Shown here: piece after piece, positions 19,767 to 28,475 of the stretch | How the letters are laid out: every line of letters starts with the position of its first letter | Numbering within the stretch: position 1 is the first letter of the stretch | Assembly: GCF_016598595.1 (NCBI RefSeq) | Contig: NZ_CP066786.1 | Span: forward strand, 767,501 to 831,500 | Direction of reading: 5' to 3' | Source: Martelella lutilitoris | Lineage (GTDB): Bacteria; Pseudomonadota; Alphaproteobacteria; Rhizobiales; Rhizobiaceae | DNA length: 64,000 bases | Program-made: the position numbers and the translations under genes | Notes under the pieces: model-generated | Seen by the model: the letters and a program-made list of their open reading frames with translations, nothing else | Told to the model about the DNA's origin: nothing | The model's database searches: none

Positions 19767-19781
19767 TTGGAATTGTTCCAA
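19767..19781. promoter_or_regulatory. Inverted repeat upstream of rirA
   Basis: TTGGAA-TTG-TTCCAA (7-base arms if one further base pair is counted) lies about 50 bases upstream of the rirA ATG in an AT-rich region. It is a candidate operator for rirA autoregulation or for another dimeric regulator. It does not match the IRO consensus. Confidence 0.4.
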
Positions 19782-19830
19782 ATTGAGAAATGCGTTATAA
19801 AACTGGAAAGATTCTAAAAAGGAAACCGGT

Positions 19831-20298
19831 ATGCGCCTGACCAAGCAGACGAATTATGCAGTGCGGATGCTCATGTATTGCGCCGCCAACGACGGCAAGC
19901 TGAGCCGCGTGCCCGAGATTGCCAAGGCTTACGGCGTGTCCGAGCTCTTCCTGTTCAAGATCATCCAGCCGCTGCACAAGGCCGGCATCATGGAAACGGT
20001 GCGGGGCCGCAATGGCGGCGTGCGCCTCGGACGTCCGGCCTCGGAAATCACGCTTTTCGATGTGGTCAGCGTCACGGAAGAGAACTTCTCCATGGCAGAA
20101 TGTTTCGACGACGCCAACGAGACGGATTGCCCGCTGGTCGACAGCTGCGGCTTCAACGAGGCGCTGCGCAAGGCGCTGAACGCGTTCTTCTCCGTGCTCG
20201 CCGAATACACGATCAACGATCTGGTGCGCCGCCGCGTCGACATTTTCAAGCTGCTCAGCATCGAGGAAAACAGGAAGGTCGAAACCTCGGCCGCGTGA
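19831..20298 (+). CDS. rirA: RirA, Rrf2-family iron-responsive regulator
   Basis: A 155-residue Rrf2 regulator almost superimposable on rhizobial RirA from memory: MRLTKQTNYAVRMLMYCAAN at the start, helix-turn-helix around EIAKAYGVSELFLFKI, and the GRNGGVRLGRPA wing. The three Fe-S cluster cysteines are Cys91, Cys100 and Cys106 (ECF...CPLVDSC). RirA represses iron-uptake genes when iron is sufficient by binding IRO boxes. It is divergent from fbpA, whose promoter carries such a box. AAAGGA lies upstream of the start. Confidence 0.95.
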   Translation: MRLTKQTNYAVRMLMYCAANDGKLSRVPEIAKAYGVSELFLFKIIQPLHKAGIMETVRGRNGGVRLGRPASEITLFDVVSVTEENFSMAECFDDANETDCPLVDSCGFNEALRKALNAFFSVLAEYTINDLVRRRVDIFKLLSIEENRKVETSAA

Positions 20299-20327
20299 GC
20301 GCCGGCTCATTCCAGTCCGTGTTTGAA

Positions 20328-20360
20328 GGCGCCGGGGCATCTCCGGCGCCTTCTTCGTTT
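20328..20360 (+). terminator. Terminator downstream of rirA
   Basis: A perfect 8-base stem GGCGCCGG / CCGGCGCC with a 7-base loop, followed by the T-rich sequence TTCTTCGTTT, 30 bases after the rirA stop. Confidence 0.8.
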
Positions 20361-20535
20361 CTAAAGCGGTTCGATCCGGACAGGATGGTGGCGACTTGGC
20401 GCTTGAGCTTGCCGGGAGAAAGATGTAGCAAGGAATGGCTAACTCGTAACAGCAAGGCCGCAACCGCGGTGAATGTCCGTTGCGAAGGTTGGGCGGGCGG
20501 CAGGCGGTCACCCTGTCCGGACAAGAAAACGGAGT

Positions 20536-20558
20536 TGCTCCGCCTGTCTGACGGAGCA
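20536..20558 (+). promoter_or_regulatory. Hairpin abutting the ribosome site of the FGGY kinase gene
   Basis: TGCTCCG (20536-20542) and CGGAGCA (20552-20558) form a 7-base stem that ends one base before the AGGGAGAG ribosome-binding site. A further palindrome, TGTCCGGACA, lies about 15 bases upstream. It may influence translation; evidence is structural only. Confidence 0.3.
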
Positions 20559-20569
20559 GGGAGAGAAGC

Positions 20570-22201
20570 ATGAGCAGTCATTTCATCGGTATCGATGTCG
20601 GAACCGGCAGCGCCCGCGCGGGCGTTTTCAACGAAGAAGGACGTCTTCTCGGCGTCGGCAAGAAGGATCTCGCGCTGTGGCGGGAGGCGGGCGACATTGT
20701 CGAGCAGTCGTCGAACGACATCTGGAGCGCCATCTGCTTTTCGACGAAGACGGCGATCGCCGAAGCCGGCATTGCCCCCGAAAGCGTCAAGGGGATCGGC
20801 TTTGACGCGACCTGCTCGCTCGTCGTGCTGGATAGCGATGGCAAACCGCTTGCCGTCGGTCCGTCGGAAGATGCCGAGCGCAACGTTATCGTGTGGATGG
20901 ACCACCGGGCCATCGATCAGACGGATCGCATCAATGCCGGCGGTCATGACGTGCTGCGCTATGTCGGCGGCCGGATTTCGCCGGAAATGGAAACCCCGAA
21001 ACTGCTCTGGCTGAAGGAGAACCGGCCCGAAACCTTCGCCGCCGCGGCGCATTTCTTTGACCTCGCCGATTTCCTCTCCTTTCGGGCGACGGGATCGACA
21101 GAGCGCTCTGTCTGCACGGTGACCTGCAAATGGACCTATCTCGCCCATGAGGGGCGTTGGGACGCCGGCTATTTCAGGGCGATCGGCCTTGAGGAACTCG
21201 CCGAGAACGACTTCGCCCGCATCGGTTCAAATGTGGTCGATATCGCGACGCCGCTCGGCGACGGGCTCACGGAAGCCGCGGCCGCCGAACTCGGCCTTGT
21301 CGCCGGAACGCCGGTCGGCGCGTCGCTGATCGATGCCCATTGCGGCGGCGTCGGCACCTTTGCCTGCGCGGGGCCGAACGGCGAAAACCTGCCGCCGGAA
21401 ACGCAGATGGCCCTGATCATGGGAACCTCGGCCTGCGCCATGACGCTGGCGAAGGACGCGAATTTCGTCGATGGTGTCTGGGGCCCCTATTTCGGCGCCA
21501 TGGTGCCGGGCTTCTGGCTTCTTGAAGGCGGCCAGTCAGCCTATGGCGCGGCGCTCGATCATCTGGTCACGCTCCATCCCGCCTATTCCGCCATGCGCGA
21601 GAAGGCGGCGGCGGCGGGCTTGCCGCTTCCCGTCTATCTGGAAAAGCGCGCGGTGGAAAAAGCGGGTTCAGCCGAGCAGGCGGCCTTTCTTGGCCGCGAT
21701 ATCCAGGTGGTGCCGGAGTTCCTCGGCAACCGTGCGCCCTATGCCGACCCGCAGGCAACCGGCGTCGTCAGCGGCCTCAAGCTCGAGACGAGCGAGGACG
21801 GTCTCGTGTCGCTCTACGTCGCCGGCCTTTGCGGACTTTGCTACGGCACCCGCCAGATCATCGAGGCGGAAAAGGAAAAGGGCCTGCCGCTCGAAACCAT
21901 CGTGGTCAGCGGCGGCGCTGCCCAGAGCGCGCTATTGCGGCGCATCTTGGCGGACGCGACGGGGCTGAAGGTCGCGTTGCCCGATACGGCAGAGCCCGTC
22001 CTGCTCGGCGGTGCGATCATCGGCGCAGTCGCGTCCGGCCATCACCGAGATCTGGAACAGGGCGCGCGGCAGATGTCCTCCATCAGGGAGATCATCGAAC
22101 CTGCCGGCGGCGCCGTTGCGGCTCTCCACGCAGCAAAGTTCGCGGCCTTTGCGCTGTTGCAGGAGACAGACCGCAAGATCAGGGCGGCGATGAAGCGTTA
22201 G
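20570..22201 (+). CDS. FGGY-family pentulose/sugar kinase (ribulokinase-like)
   Basis: A 543-residue FGGY carbohydrate kinase that phosphorylates a sugar or polyol with ATP. Domain I begins FIGIDVGTGSARAGVF, with substrate-binding WMDHRA at about residue 110. The hinge is at ASLIDAHCGGVGT, and ATP-binding segments include IMGTSACAM and VVSGGAAQSALLRRI (about 445). Length and motifs fit the ribulokinase-like pentulose kinase group rather than xylulokinase or glycerol kinase. The exact sugar is not determinable. It is followed by a LacI regulator that may control it. Its stop codon TAG is the first part of a dispersed repeat. Confidence 0.87.
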   Translation: MSSHFIGIDVGTGSARAGVFNEEGRLLGVGKKDLALWREAGDIVEQSSNDIWSAICFSTKTAIAEAGIAPESVKGIGFDATCSLVVLDSDGKPLAVGPSEDAERNVIVWMDHRAIDQTDRINAGGHDVLRYVGGRISPEMETPKLLWLKENRPETFAAAAHFFDLADFLSFRATGSTERSVCTVTCKWTYLAHEGRWDAGYFRAIGLEELAENDFARIGSNVVDIATPLGDGLTEAAAAELGLVAGTPVGASLIDAHCGGVGTFACAGPNGENLPPETQMALIMGTSACAMTLAKDANFVDGVWGPYFGAMVPGFWLLEGGQSAYGAALDHLVTLHPAYSAMREKAAAAGLPLPVYLEKRAVEKAGSAEQAAFLGRDIQVVPEFLGNRAPYADPQATGVVSGLKLETSEDGLVSLYVAGLCGLCYGTRQIIEAEKEKGLPLETIVVSGGAAQSALLRRILADATGLKVALPDTAEPVLLGGAIIGAVASGHHRDLEQGARQMSSIREIIEPAGGAVAALHAAKFAAFALLQETDRKIRAAMKR

Positions 22202-22303
22202 AGCGCCGTGCGTCCATTCGGACGCACAAAGGACGCTCTAACCTATTTTATCTACGCATCGTGCTTTCCGAAAATCGATTCCGATTTTCGGGCCGATGCG
22301 TTA
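22198..22303. repeat. Composite dispersed palindromic repeat, copy 2
   Basis: Bases 22198-22261 are the near-exact reverse complement of the element at 4132-4195. Bases 22266-22303 continue into the second module, CCGAAAATC-GATTCC-GATTTTCGG followed by GCCGATGCG, also seen at about 17950 and 55850. The first TAG is the stop codon of the FGGY kinase. Confidence 0.85.
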
Positions 22304-22426
22304 GGTCTTCCGTTTCCTGCAGTGTCTGGTTCTGCAGAAACATGGCGGCCTTTTCCCGTGCGCTCGCGCCGGGGCCGCGTTATTGTGGCCGCACGCGGCG
22401 TGGGCAGGCAGGACGAAAGACAGGCA

Positions 22427-23428
22427 ATGGCGAAAACCATATCCGAGATTGCGGAGGACACCGGCTATTCGAGGACCACGATCACCATGGTTCTGAGTGG
22501 TCGCGCTTCCGAATACCGGATCAGCGCGCGCACGCAGAAGATCATTCAGGATTATGTGGCCGAGCACGGCTATACGATCAACCAGACGGCGCGCAATCTG
22601 AAGACGCGGCGCAGCCACACCGTGGGGTTTGTCGCGCCGGAGATTGCCAACCCGTTCTTTGCCCGGTTCATGGCGAGCCTTGAAGCCTGTTGCCGGGCGG
22701 AAGGTCTGGTGCTGATCACGACTTCAAGCGGAGAGGATCCGGCGCTCGAGGCCCGCGCCCTGCAGAGCCTCATGGAACGCGGGGTCGATGGACTGGTGCT
22801 CGCGCCCTGCGCGCCGCGTCCCGCGGCGGCGATCCGCAAACGTGGCCGGCGCCCGCCGATGGTCCTGGTCGACCGGCACTATCCGGGCGATAGCGTCGAG
22901 GCGATCACCAGCGACCACAGGGAAAATGCGAGGCTGCTCACAGAGGCGGTGATGGCCTCCGGCGCGGAACGGATGGCGTTCTTTTGCGGCCACCCGGATA
23001 ATCCTGCGATCGTCGAGCGTATCGCGGGTTTCCGCGAGGCGGCCGGTGATGGCGAGAATGCGCGGGTGCTGACGGCGGATGACGACAGCGCGGCAGCCGG
23101 AGAGACCATGATGCAGGCGCTGCTTGCCGGCGGCGGAGAGCTGCCTTCGGCTCTTGTCTGTTCATCGCTGCTGGTGCTCGAGGGGGCGCTGCAATGTCTG
23201 AAACAGGCCCGTTCCGCCGTGCCGCCTGAGATGATCATCGCCACATTCGACTATGACGGCTTCCTCGAGCTTCTGCCCAACACAGTCATCGTCATCCGCC
23301 AGGACGAGGCGGCGCTGGCGCGCACCGCCTTCCGCTCGATCATGGCCCAGATCGGCGGCAAGCCTGTTGCCGAGGGGACGCGCACGATCGTGGATGCCGA
23401 GCTGGTCCATCTCAACGCTAAGGCGTGA
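22427..23428 (+). CDS. LacI-family transcriptional regulator
   Basis: A 333-residue repressor. The N-terminal helix-turn-helix ISEIAEDTGYSRTTITMVLSG and hinge helix are followed by a periplasmic-binding-protein-like effector domain (GFVAPEIANPFFARFMASLE...). The ATG at 22427 fits the HTH; the longer frame upstream runs through repeat DNA. It lies between the FGGY kinase and a sugar importer operon, so either could be its target. Its 3' end converges on the aminotransferase gene. Confidence 0.9.
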   Translation: MAKTISEIAEDTGYSRTTITMVLSGRASEYRISARTQKIIQDYVAEHGYTINQTARNLKTRRSHTVGFVAPEIANPFFARFMASLEACCRAEGLVLITTSSGEDPALEARALQSLMERGVDGLVLAPCAPRPAAAIRKRGRRPPMVLVDRHYPGDSVEAITSDHRENARLLTEAVMASGAERMAFFCGHPDNPAIVERIAGFREAAGDGENARVLTADDDSAAAGETMMQALLAGGGELPSALVCSSLLVLEGALQCLKQARSAVPPEMIIATFDYDGFLELLPNTVIVIRQDEAALARTAFRSIMAQIGGKPVAEGTRTIVDAELVHLNAKA

Positions 23429-23441
23429 AAACCGTCGGGGG

Positions 23442-24809
23442 TCACCCGATCTCGGCGAAGACGGCGGCAAAAGTCTCTTCCAGAAGATCGAACATCGTAT
23501 CGAGCTCTTCCCACGTGATGATGAAGGGCGGGGCGAGCACGACGGAGGCGCCGAGCGGGCGGCAGATGAGGCCCTTTTCCAGCGCCTTGTTGGCGATGCG
23601 CTCGGAAATGCGCAGCTTGCCGTCAAAGGGCGTCTTTCTTTTCTTGTCGGCGACGATCTCGATCGCGCCCATGAAGCCAACGCCGCGCACTTCGCCCGCA
23701 TGGGGATGGTCGCCAAACCGGGACAGCCGCTTGAGGAAGTAAGGCGTCAGCGCCCGGACATTGTCGATCAGCCCCTCGTTCTCGATCACATCCAGCGTCT
23801 TCAGCGCAACGGCGGAACCGAGCGGGCTGCCGGCGGCGGTAAAGCCGTGTGGAAACTCTTCCGCCGCTTCCGAGGCTGCTTGCAGCTCTGTCGCAAGCCG
23901 TTCGCCCAGAATGACCGCGCCCATCGGATAATAGCCGGCGGTGATGCATTTCGAGGCGATGATCGCGTCCGGCTGCATGTCGTAATAGTCGCTGCCCCAC
24001 ATCTGGCCCAATCGTCCGAATCCGCAGATCACTTCGTCGGCGATCAATGGAATGTCATACTCACGGAGCACCGGGCGGATCGCCGCGAAATAGCCCTTTG
24101 ACGGGGGAATGACGCCGCCGGCGCCCTGGACGGGTTCGGCAAACATGCCGGCGATCGTCTCCGGCCCCTCGCGCTCGATCAGGTCCTTCAGATTGCGCGC
24201 CATGCGCTCGGTGAACGCCTCCTGGGTCTCGCCTTCCAGCCCGAAACGCCAGTAATGCGGGCAATCGGCATGAAGGAAGCCCGGCAGCGGCAGGCCGAAT
24301 TCGCTATTATAGGGCTTAGCCGTCATGGATGAGGTGGCAATGGTCACGCCGTGATAGGCATTGATGCGGGTGATGATCTTGCGCCGTTCCGGCTGGCCCT
24401 TGCGGCGGTTGATCATCCACAGCATCTTGACCATGGTGTCGTTCGCTTCCGAACCGGAATTCGTGTAGTAGACCTTGCCGCTCGCAAAGGGCGAGAGTCC
24501 GACCAGACGCTCGGAGAGTTCGACCGTGACATCGGCGATGCGGCCGAAGAACGAGTGATAGCCGGGAAAGCGTTCTGCCTGGGCCGTCAGCGCTTCAATG
24601 ATGCCCTTGTGGTTGAAACCGGCGACGTTGTTCCACAGCCCGGAATTGGCATCGAGATAGCGTTTGCCGTGAACATCGAAGACGTGGATGCCCTCGCCAT
24701 GGGTGAGGATAACGGGTCCGTTTTCCTTCAGCGAGGGAAAATCGGTAAAGCCGTGAAGCACACTGGCCCTGTCTTTCTCTTCCCACGAAATGCCGTCTGC
24801 GTCCGCCAT
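23442..24809 (-). CDS. Class III pyridoxal-phosphate aminotransferase
   Basis: A 455-residue fold-type I aminotransferase of the omega-amino acid:pyruvate/diamine group. Visible are the PLP phosphate-binding YYTNSGSEANDT (about residue 105), INAYHGVT, IADEVICGFGRLG with the conserved Asp, and the Schiff-base Lys in ASKCITAGYYPMGA (about residue 285). The amino donor cannot be told from sequence. The start MADADG at 24809 has GGAGA upstream. It follows the sugar ABC ATPase gene by 64 bases in the same direction and may be cotranscribed. Confidence 0.9.
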   Translation of the reverse strand: MADADGISWEEKDRASVLHGFTDFPSLKENGPVILTHGEGIHVFDVHGKRYLDANSGLWNNVAGFNHKGIIEALTAQAERFPGYHSFFGRIADVTVELSERLVGLSPFASGKVYYTNSGSEANDTMVKMLWMINRRKGQPERRKIITRINAYHGVTIATSSMTAKPYNSEFGLPLPGFLHADCPHYWRFGLEGETQEAFTERMARNLKDLIEREGPETIAGMFAEPVQGAGGVIPPSKGYFAAIRPVLREYDIPLIADEVICGFGRLGQMWGSDYYDMQPDAIIASKCITAGYYPMGAVILGERLATELQAASEAAEEFPHGFTAAGSPLGSAVALKTLDVIENEGLIDNVRALTPYFLKRLSRFGDHPHAGEVRGVGFMGAIEIVADKKRKTPFDGKLRISERIANKALEKGLICRPLGASVVLAPPFIITWEELDTMFDLLEETFAAVFAEIG

Positions 24810-24873
24810 GTCCGGTCTCCCTGTTCGACGGACGGAGGTTTCCCGCGATTGGCGGCCGCCGTCAAGGTGCGGC

Positions 24874-25926
24874 TCAAAGCGAAAGGCCGGCCTCGTTGAA
24901 GACATGGATGTGCCTGTCGCGGAAGGAAAGGCCGATGTCCTGGCCGCGGATGTTGTCCTCGACCTCGTCCGCGCGCACGATCAGCCGTCCGGCTTCGCCG
25001 CAATCGACATAGAGGAAGGTGTCGGAGCCGAGATATTCGACGATCTCCACCGTGCCGGAAATCTGTCCCTCGCCGGGTTTGACGATGTCGATATGTTCCG
25101 GCCGTATGCCAAGCGTCGCCGGTGTTCCCTCGGTGCCTTCCGGCAACGGGCCGCTGCCGTGTCCGGTAATCTCATATCTGCCGTCGGCGCCGGTGCAGGG
25201 CAGGATGTTCATTTTCGGCGAGCCGATGAACTGGGCGACGAAGAGGTTGTCGGGCTTTTCGTAGAGCTCGCGCGGTGAACCGATCTGCATGATCCGGCCA
25301 TCCTTCAGCACCACGATCCGATCTGCCAGCGTCATCGCCTCCACCTGATCGTGGGTCACGTAGATCATCGTTGTGCCAAGGGTTTCATGCAGGCGGGCGA
25401 TCTCGAAACGCATCTCGACCCGGAGCGCCGCATCGAGATTGGACAGCGGCTCGTCAAACAGAAACCCCTTCGGCTCGCGCACGATCGCCCTGCCGATGGC
25501 GACGCGCTGGCGCTGCCCGCCGGAAAGCGCTTTGGGGCGGCGGTCGAGATAGTCCTCGAGCTTCAGGATTTCGGCCGCGCGGCCAACCTTCTCCTCGATT
25601 TCCTTTTTCGGACTGCCGGCGGTCTTCAGCGAAAAGCCCATATTGTCGCGGACATCCATATGCGGATAGAGCGCGTAGGACTGGAACACCATGGAAAGCC
25701 CGCGCTCGGATGGCAGACGGTCGGTTACGTCGTCGCCGTCAAGCAGGATGCGGCCGCGGCTTGTCTCCTCGAGTCCGGAGATCATCCTGAGCAGCGTCGA
25801 TTTTCCGCAGCCGGACGGGCCGACGAAGATGACGAATTCACCGTCCGCGATCTCGAGGTCGATCCCCTTGATGACCTGCAGGTCGCCGAACCATTTTTCC
25901 ACGTTTTCGAGCTTGATCGCGCCCAT
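24874..25926 (-). CDS. Sugar ABC transporter ATP-binding protein (MalK/UgpC type)
   Basis: A 350-residue ATPase of a CUT1 carbohydrate importer. It has Walker [10 protein letters not shown] (residue 36 on), a Q-loop in [11 protein letters not shown], signature LSGGQRQRV, Walker [13 protein letters not shown], a switch His in [10 protein letters not shown], and a C-terminal TOBE domain (residues about 235-350, including [11 protein letters not shown]). It energises the two permeases encoded upstream in this operon. Confidence 0.94.
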   Translation of the reverse strand: MGAIKLENVEKWFGDLQVIKGIDLEIADGEFVIFVGPSGCGKSTLLRMISGLEETSRGRILLDGDDVTDRLPSERGLSMVFQSYALYPHMDVRDNMGFSLKTAGSPKKEIEEKVGRAAEILKLEDYLDRRPKALSGGQRQRVAIGRAIVREPKGFLFDEPLSNLDAALRVEMRFEIARLHETLGTTMIYVTHDQVEAMTLADRIVVLKDGRIMQIGSPRELYEKPDNLFVAQFIGSPKMNILPCTGADGRYEITGHGSGPLPEGTEGTPATLGIRPEHIDIVKPGEGQISGTVEIVEYLGSDTFLYVDCGEAGRLIVRADEVEDNIRGQDIGLSFRDRHIHVFNEAGLSL

Positions 25927-25938
25927 GTGTCTCTCCCC

Positions 25939-27222
25939 TCAGCCTGCCTGCAACATGTCGTCGCCCATTGCCCAGGCGAGGTGGATGGCGGCTGTCCAGG
26001 TAAACAGCTTGCCGCCCAGACCCTCGCCGGTCAGCGGGTCGAAATATTCAAAGAAGCCGGATGTCTCAACGGCGCGGCGCGTATCATTGCGCAGCCGTTC
26101 GGCAAGGGCGGTTTCGCCTTTTTCCGAAAGCCCGATGCCGATCATGTAGTTGACCACCGACCAGATCGGCCCGCGCCAGTAGCGGCGGCTTTCAAACTGT
26201 TCATGGCGTGGATCCCAGCTCGGAAAGCCGAAGGAACAATGGTCGAGAATGGCTGCGATCTCCGCCGTCAGCCGCTTTTGCTGCTCGGGCGAGCCGGCAT
26301 CGGCATAAAGCGCCATTGCGGATGCGTTGGTGAAGGCCGTTGAAAGTGCGCCGGAGCGCAGATCCTTGGCCACATGACCGTCGACGTCGTCGCTCCAGAA
26401 ACTGTCGCAGCCTGTTTTTGAATGTTTCAGCCAGGCCTCCGCCTCGTTGCGGATGCCGGGTTCGCCAAACTCCGTTGCCAGTTCGGCGAGATCCCGGTCG
26501 CCGCGCATCAGCGCGAACTGAACGCAGGGGTCGACCATGAAGAACGGGCCGTTGCGGGCGATCTCCAGATGGTCCCATTTGCACTCATGGCCGAATTTCA
26601 CGATGGCGAGATAGCGGTTGTACTGTTCCGCCGTCGGCCGTTCGGACGGGTCGACATGGGTGATGTCGCGGCGCGGCAGGTCGCCGAGATCATCGGGGAC
26701 AATGATCTGGTCCATGCCGATATCCCAGTCCGGGCAATTGTCGCGGCCGGATTCCCACGGATGGATAATGCCGACGACGCCTGTGCCGTCGGGGTCGCGA
26801 TAGGTGTGGAACCACCGGTGCCAGGCATAAAGCTTGTGGAACAGCGCCTTTGCCCGCTCTCTGTCCATATCCGTGCCGGTCTGCATCATCGTCAGCATCG
26901 CGCTTGCGGCCACCGGCGGCTGAGAATGGCCCGAGGAGGGCGGTACGGTATTGGATTTCCACATTTCCGGGCCGGGAAAATAGTCCGGGTCTGTCTTGTG
27001 AAAGATGATATGCGGCACCATGCCGTCATCCCACTGGCCGGAAAACAGCGTCTCGATCTCTTCCCAGGCGCGGTTGCGGTCAAAGGTGGCAAAGCCGAGC
27101 GCGGCAAAGACGGAATCCCATTCCCACTGATAGGGGTAAAGCCTGGCCGTCGGCACGGTATAGCCGCCCCGGTCGTTCATGCGCAGAATGTCGATGGCCT
27201 GCTGTTTCAGCGATCGATGCAT
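25939..27222 (-). CDS. GH63-like glucosylglycerate/mannosylglycerate hydrolase
   Basis: A 427-residue (alpha/alpha)6-barrel glycosidase resembling the mannosylglycerate/glucosylglycerate hydrolase group. Both catalytic regions are present: the acid in WESGRDNCPDWD (about residue 155) and the general base in FFEYFDPLTGEG (about residue 400). QWEWDSVF near the N-terminus and RYWRGPIWSVVNY are further family blocks. It would release glucose or mannose from an imported glycoside of glycerate or glycerol, compatible solutes of salt-adapted organisms. ATG 27222 with GAAAGG is preferred over TTG 27228. It starts 2 bases after the permease stop, inside the importer operon. Confidence 0.8.
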   Translation of the reverse strand: MHRSLKQQAIDILRMNDRGGYTVPTARLYPYQWEWDSVFAALGFATFDRNRAWEEIETLFSGQWDDGMVPHIIFHKTDPDYFPGPEMWKSNTVPPSSGHSQPPVAASAMLTMMQTGTDMDRERAKALFHKLYAWHRWFHTYRDPDGTGVVGIIHPWESGRDNCPDWDIGMDQIIVPDDLGDLPRRDITHVDPSERPTAEQYNRYLAIVKFGHECKWDHLEIARNGPFFMVDPCVQFALMRGDRDLAELATEFGEPGIRNEAEAWLKHSKTGCDSFWSDDVDGHVAKDLRSGALSTAFTNASAMALYADAGSPEQQKRLTAEIAAILDHCSFGFPSWDPRHEQFESRRYWRGPIWSVVNYMIGIGLSEKGETALAERLRNDTRRAVETSGFFEYFDPLTGEGLGGKLFTWTAAIHLAWAMGDDMLQAG

Positions 27223-27224
27223 TG

Positions 27225-28475
27225 TCAACCTTTCACGCTGCCGGCGGTCAGACCCGCCACCAGGAAGCGTTCGAACCAGAGGAAGATGAACAGCACCGGC
27301 ACGGTCGCGATCACCGCGCCCGCCATCAGATGCTGTCTCGGCACTTCCGATGAATTGAGCGAGACGACCCCGCGCGAGAGCGTGAACATGCTGACGTCAT
27401 CGAGGAACATGAAGGCGAACAGGAACTCGTTCCAGGCGATCATGAAGACATAGAGCGCGACAGAGGCGAGCGCCGGAAGCGCCAGCGGCAACGTGATCTT
27501 GAGAATCACGCCGGGCCGTTTCAACCCGTCCATCAGGCCGGCTTCCTCCAGTTCGGAGGGCAGGCCGCGGAAATAGCCCTGCAGCATGTAGAGCGCAACG
27601 GGAATGGTGGTGGCCGGATAGACGATCATCAGCCCGACCAGCGAGTTTCTCAAACCCACCTGCGAGAACACAGAGTAAAGCGGGATCACCAGTACGATCG
27701 CCGGCACCATGTAGATCAGCAGGATCGAGCGCGACAGGAAGGCCTGCCCGGGAAAATTGAGCCGCGCCACCGCATAGGCGCCGGGCACGGCGAAGGCGAG
27801 CGTGATGATGACGGTGGCGACAGACACGATCGCCGAATTCATCAGGAAGGTGCCGAAGGAATAGACGGTGAAGAGCTCGATATAGGAACTGAACAGGCCG
27901 GACAGCCCCTGGCTGAGGTCGATCGAGAGGTCGAGCGGATTGGAGATCAGCGATTGCTGGCTCTTGAAGCTGGTCATCACCATGACGTAGAAGGGGAGCG
28001 CAACGACGATGGTGAAGATCGTCAGACCAAGACCCTTCATGAAGCGCAGGAAGATCACTTCCAGGTGGTAACGCGCGAGGTTGCCGGAGGACTGGTCATG
28101 TAGCGCTGCGACGATAGACCACCAGAGGGCCACGAGGAAGACGGCAAGGGCGATCAGTTGCGGCCCGGTCGTATAGGCCAGCGATAGGCCGAAGGGCTCG
28201 CCAAAGGTCAACAGCATCAGGATGGCGAAGATGGCGATCACCATGGTCGCCTGTACGCGCGGGCCCCGGCTTTTCGGCCGGTCGCGCGTCTTGACCGGCG
28301 AAAGCGCATAGATCGCAGCGCCCACGGCCCCGGCAAGCGCGGCAATGGCAAGCGGCGGCGCTGTCGACTGCCCGGAAAACAGGGTGAAGACGAGGCCGAC
28401 CACGATCATCCAGACGATGCCCCAGAAGGCGCCCAGGAGAATGGCGGCGATGAAACCGGTTCCGATGCGCATCAT
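27225..28475 (-). CDS. Sugar ABC transporter permease (MalG type) with N-terminal membrane extension
   Basis: A 416-residue permease, clearly longer than the usual 270-300 for MalG-type subunits. Residues 1 to about 140 hold roughly four extra hydrophobic helices before the normal six-helix core, which starts around TIFTIVVALPFYVMVMTSFK. The EAA loop is EEAGLMDGLKRPGVILKITLP. It overlaps the MalF-type gene by four bases. The extension is the odd feature; its role is unknown. Confidence 0.9.
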   Translation of the reverse strand: MMRIGTGFIAAILLGAFWGIVWMIVVGLVFTLFSGQSTAPPLAIAALAGAVGAAIYALSPVKTRDRPKSRGPRVQATMVIAIFAILMLLTFGEPFGLSLAYTTGPQLIALAVFLVALWWSIVAALHDQSSGNLARYHLEVIFLRFMKGLGLTIFTIVVALPFYVMVMTSFKSQQSLISNPLDLSIDLSQGLSGLFSSYIELFTVYSFGTFLMNSAIVSVATVIITLAFAVPGAYAVARLNFPGQAFLSRSILLIYMVPAIVLVIPLYSVFSQVGLRNSLVGLMIVYPATTIPVALYMLQGYFRGLPSELEEAGLMDGLKRPGVILKITLPLALPALASVALYVFMIAWNEFLFAFMFLDDVSMFTLSRGVVSLNSSEVPRQHLMAGAVIATVPVLFIFLWFERFLVAGLTAGSVKG

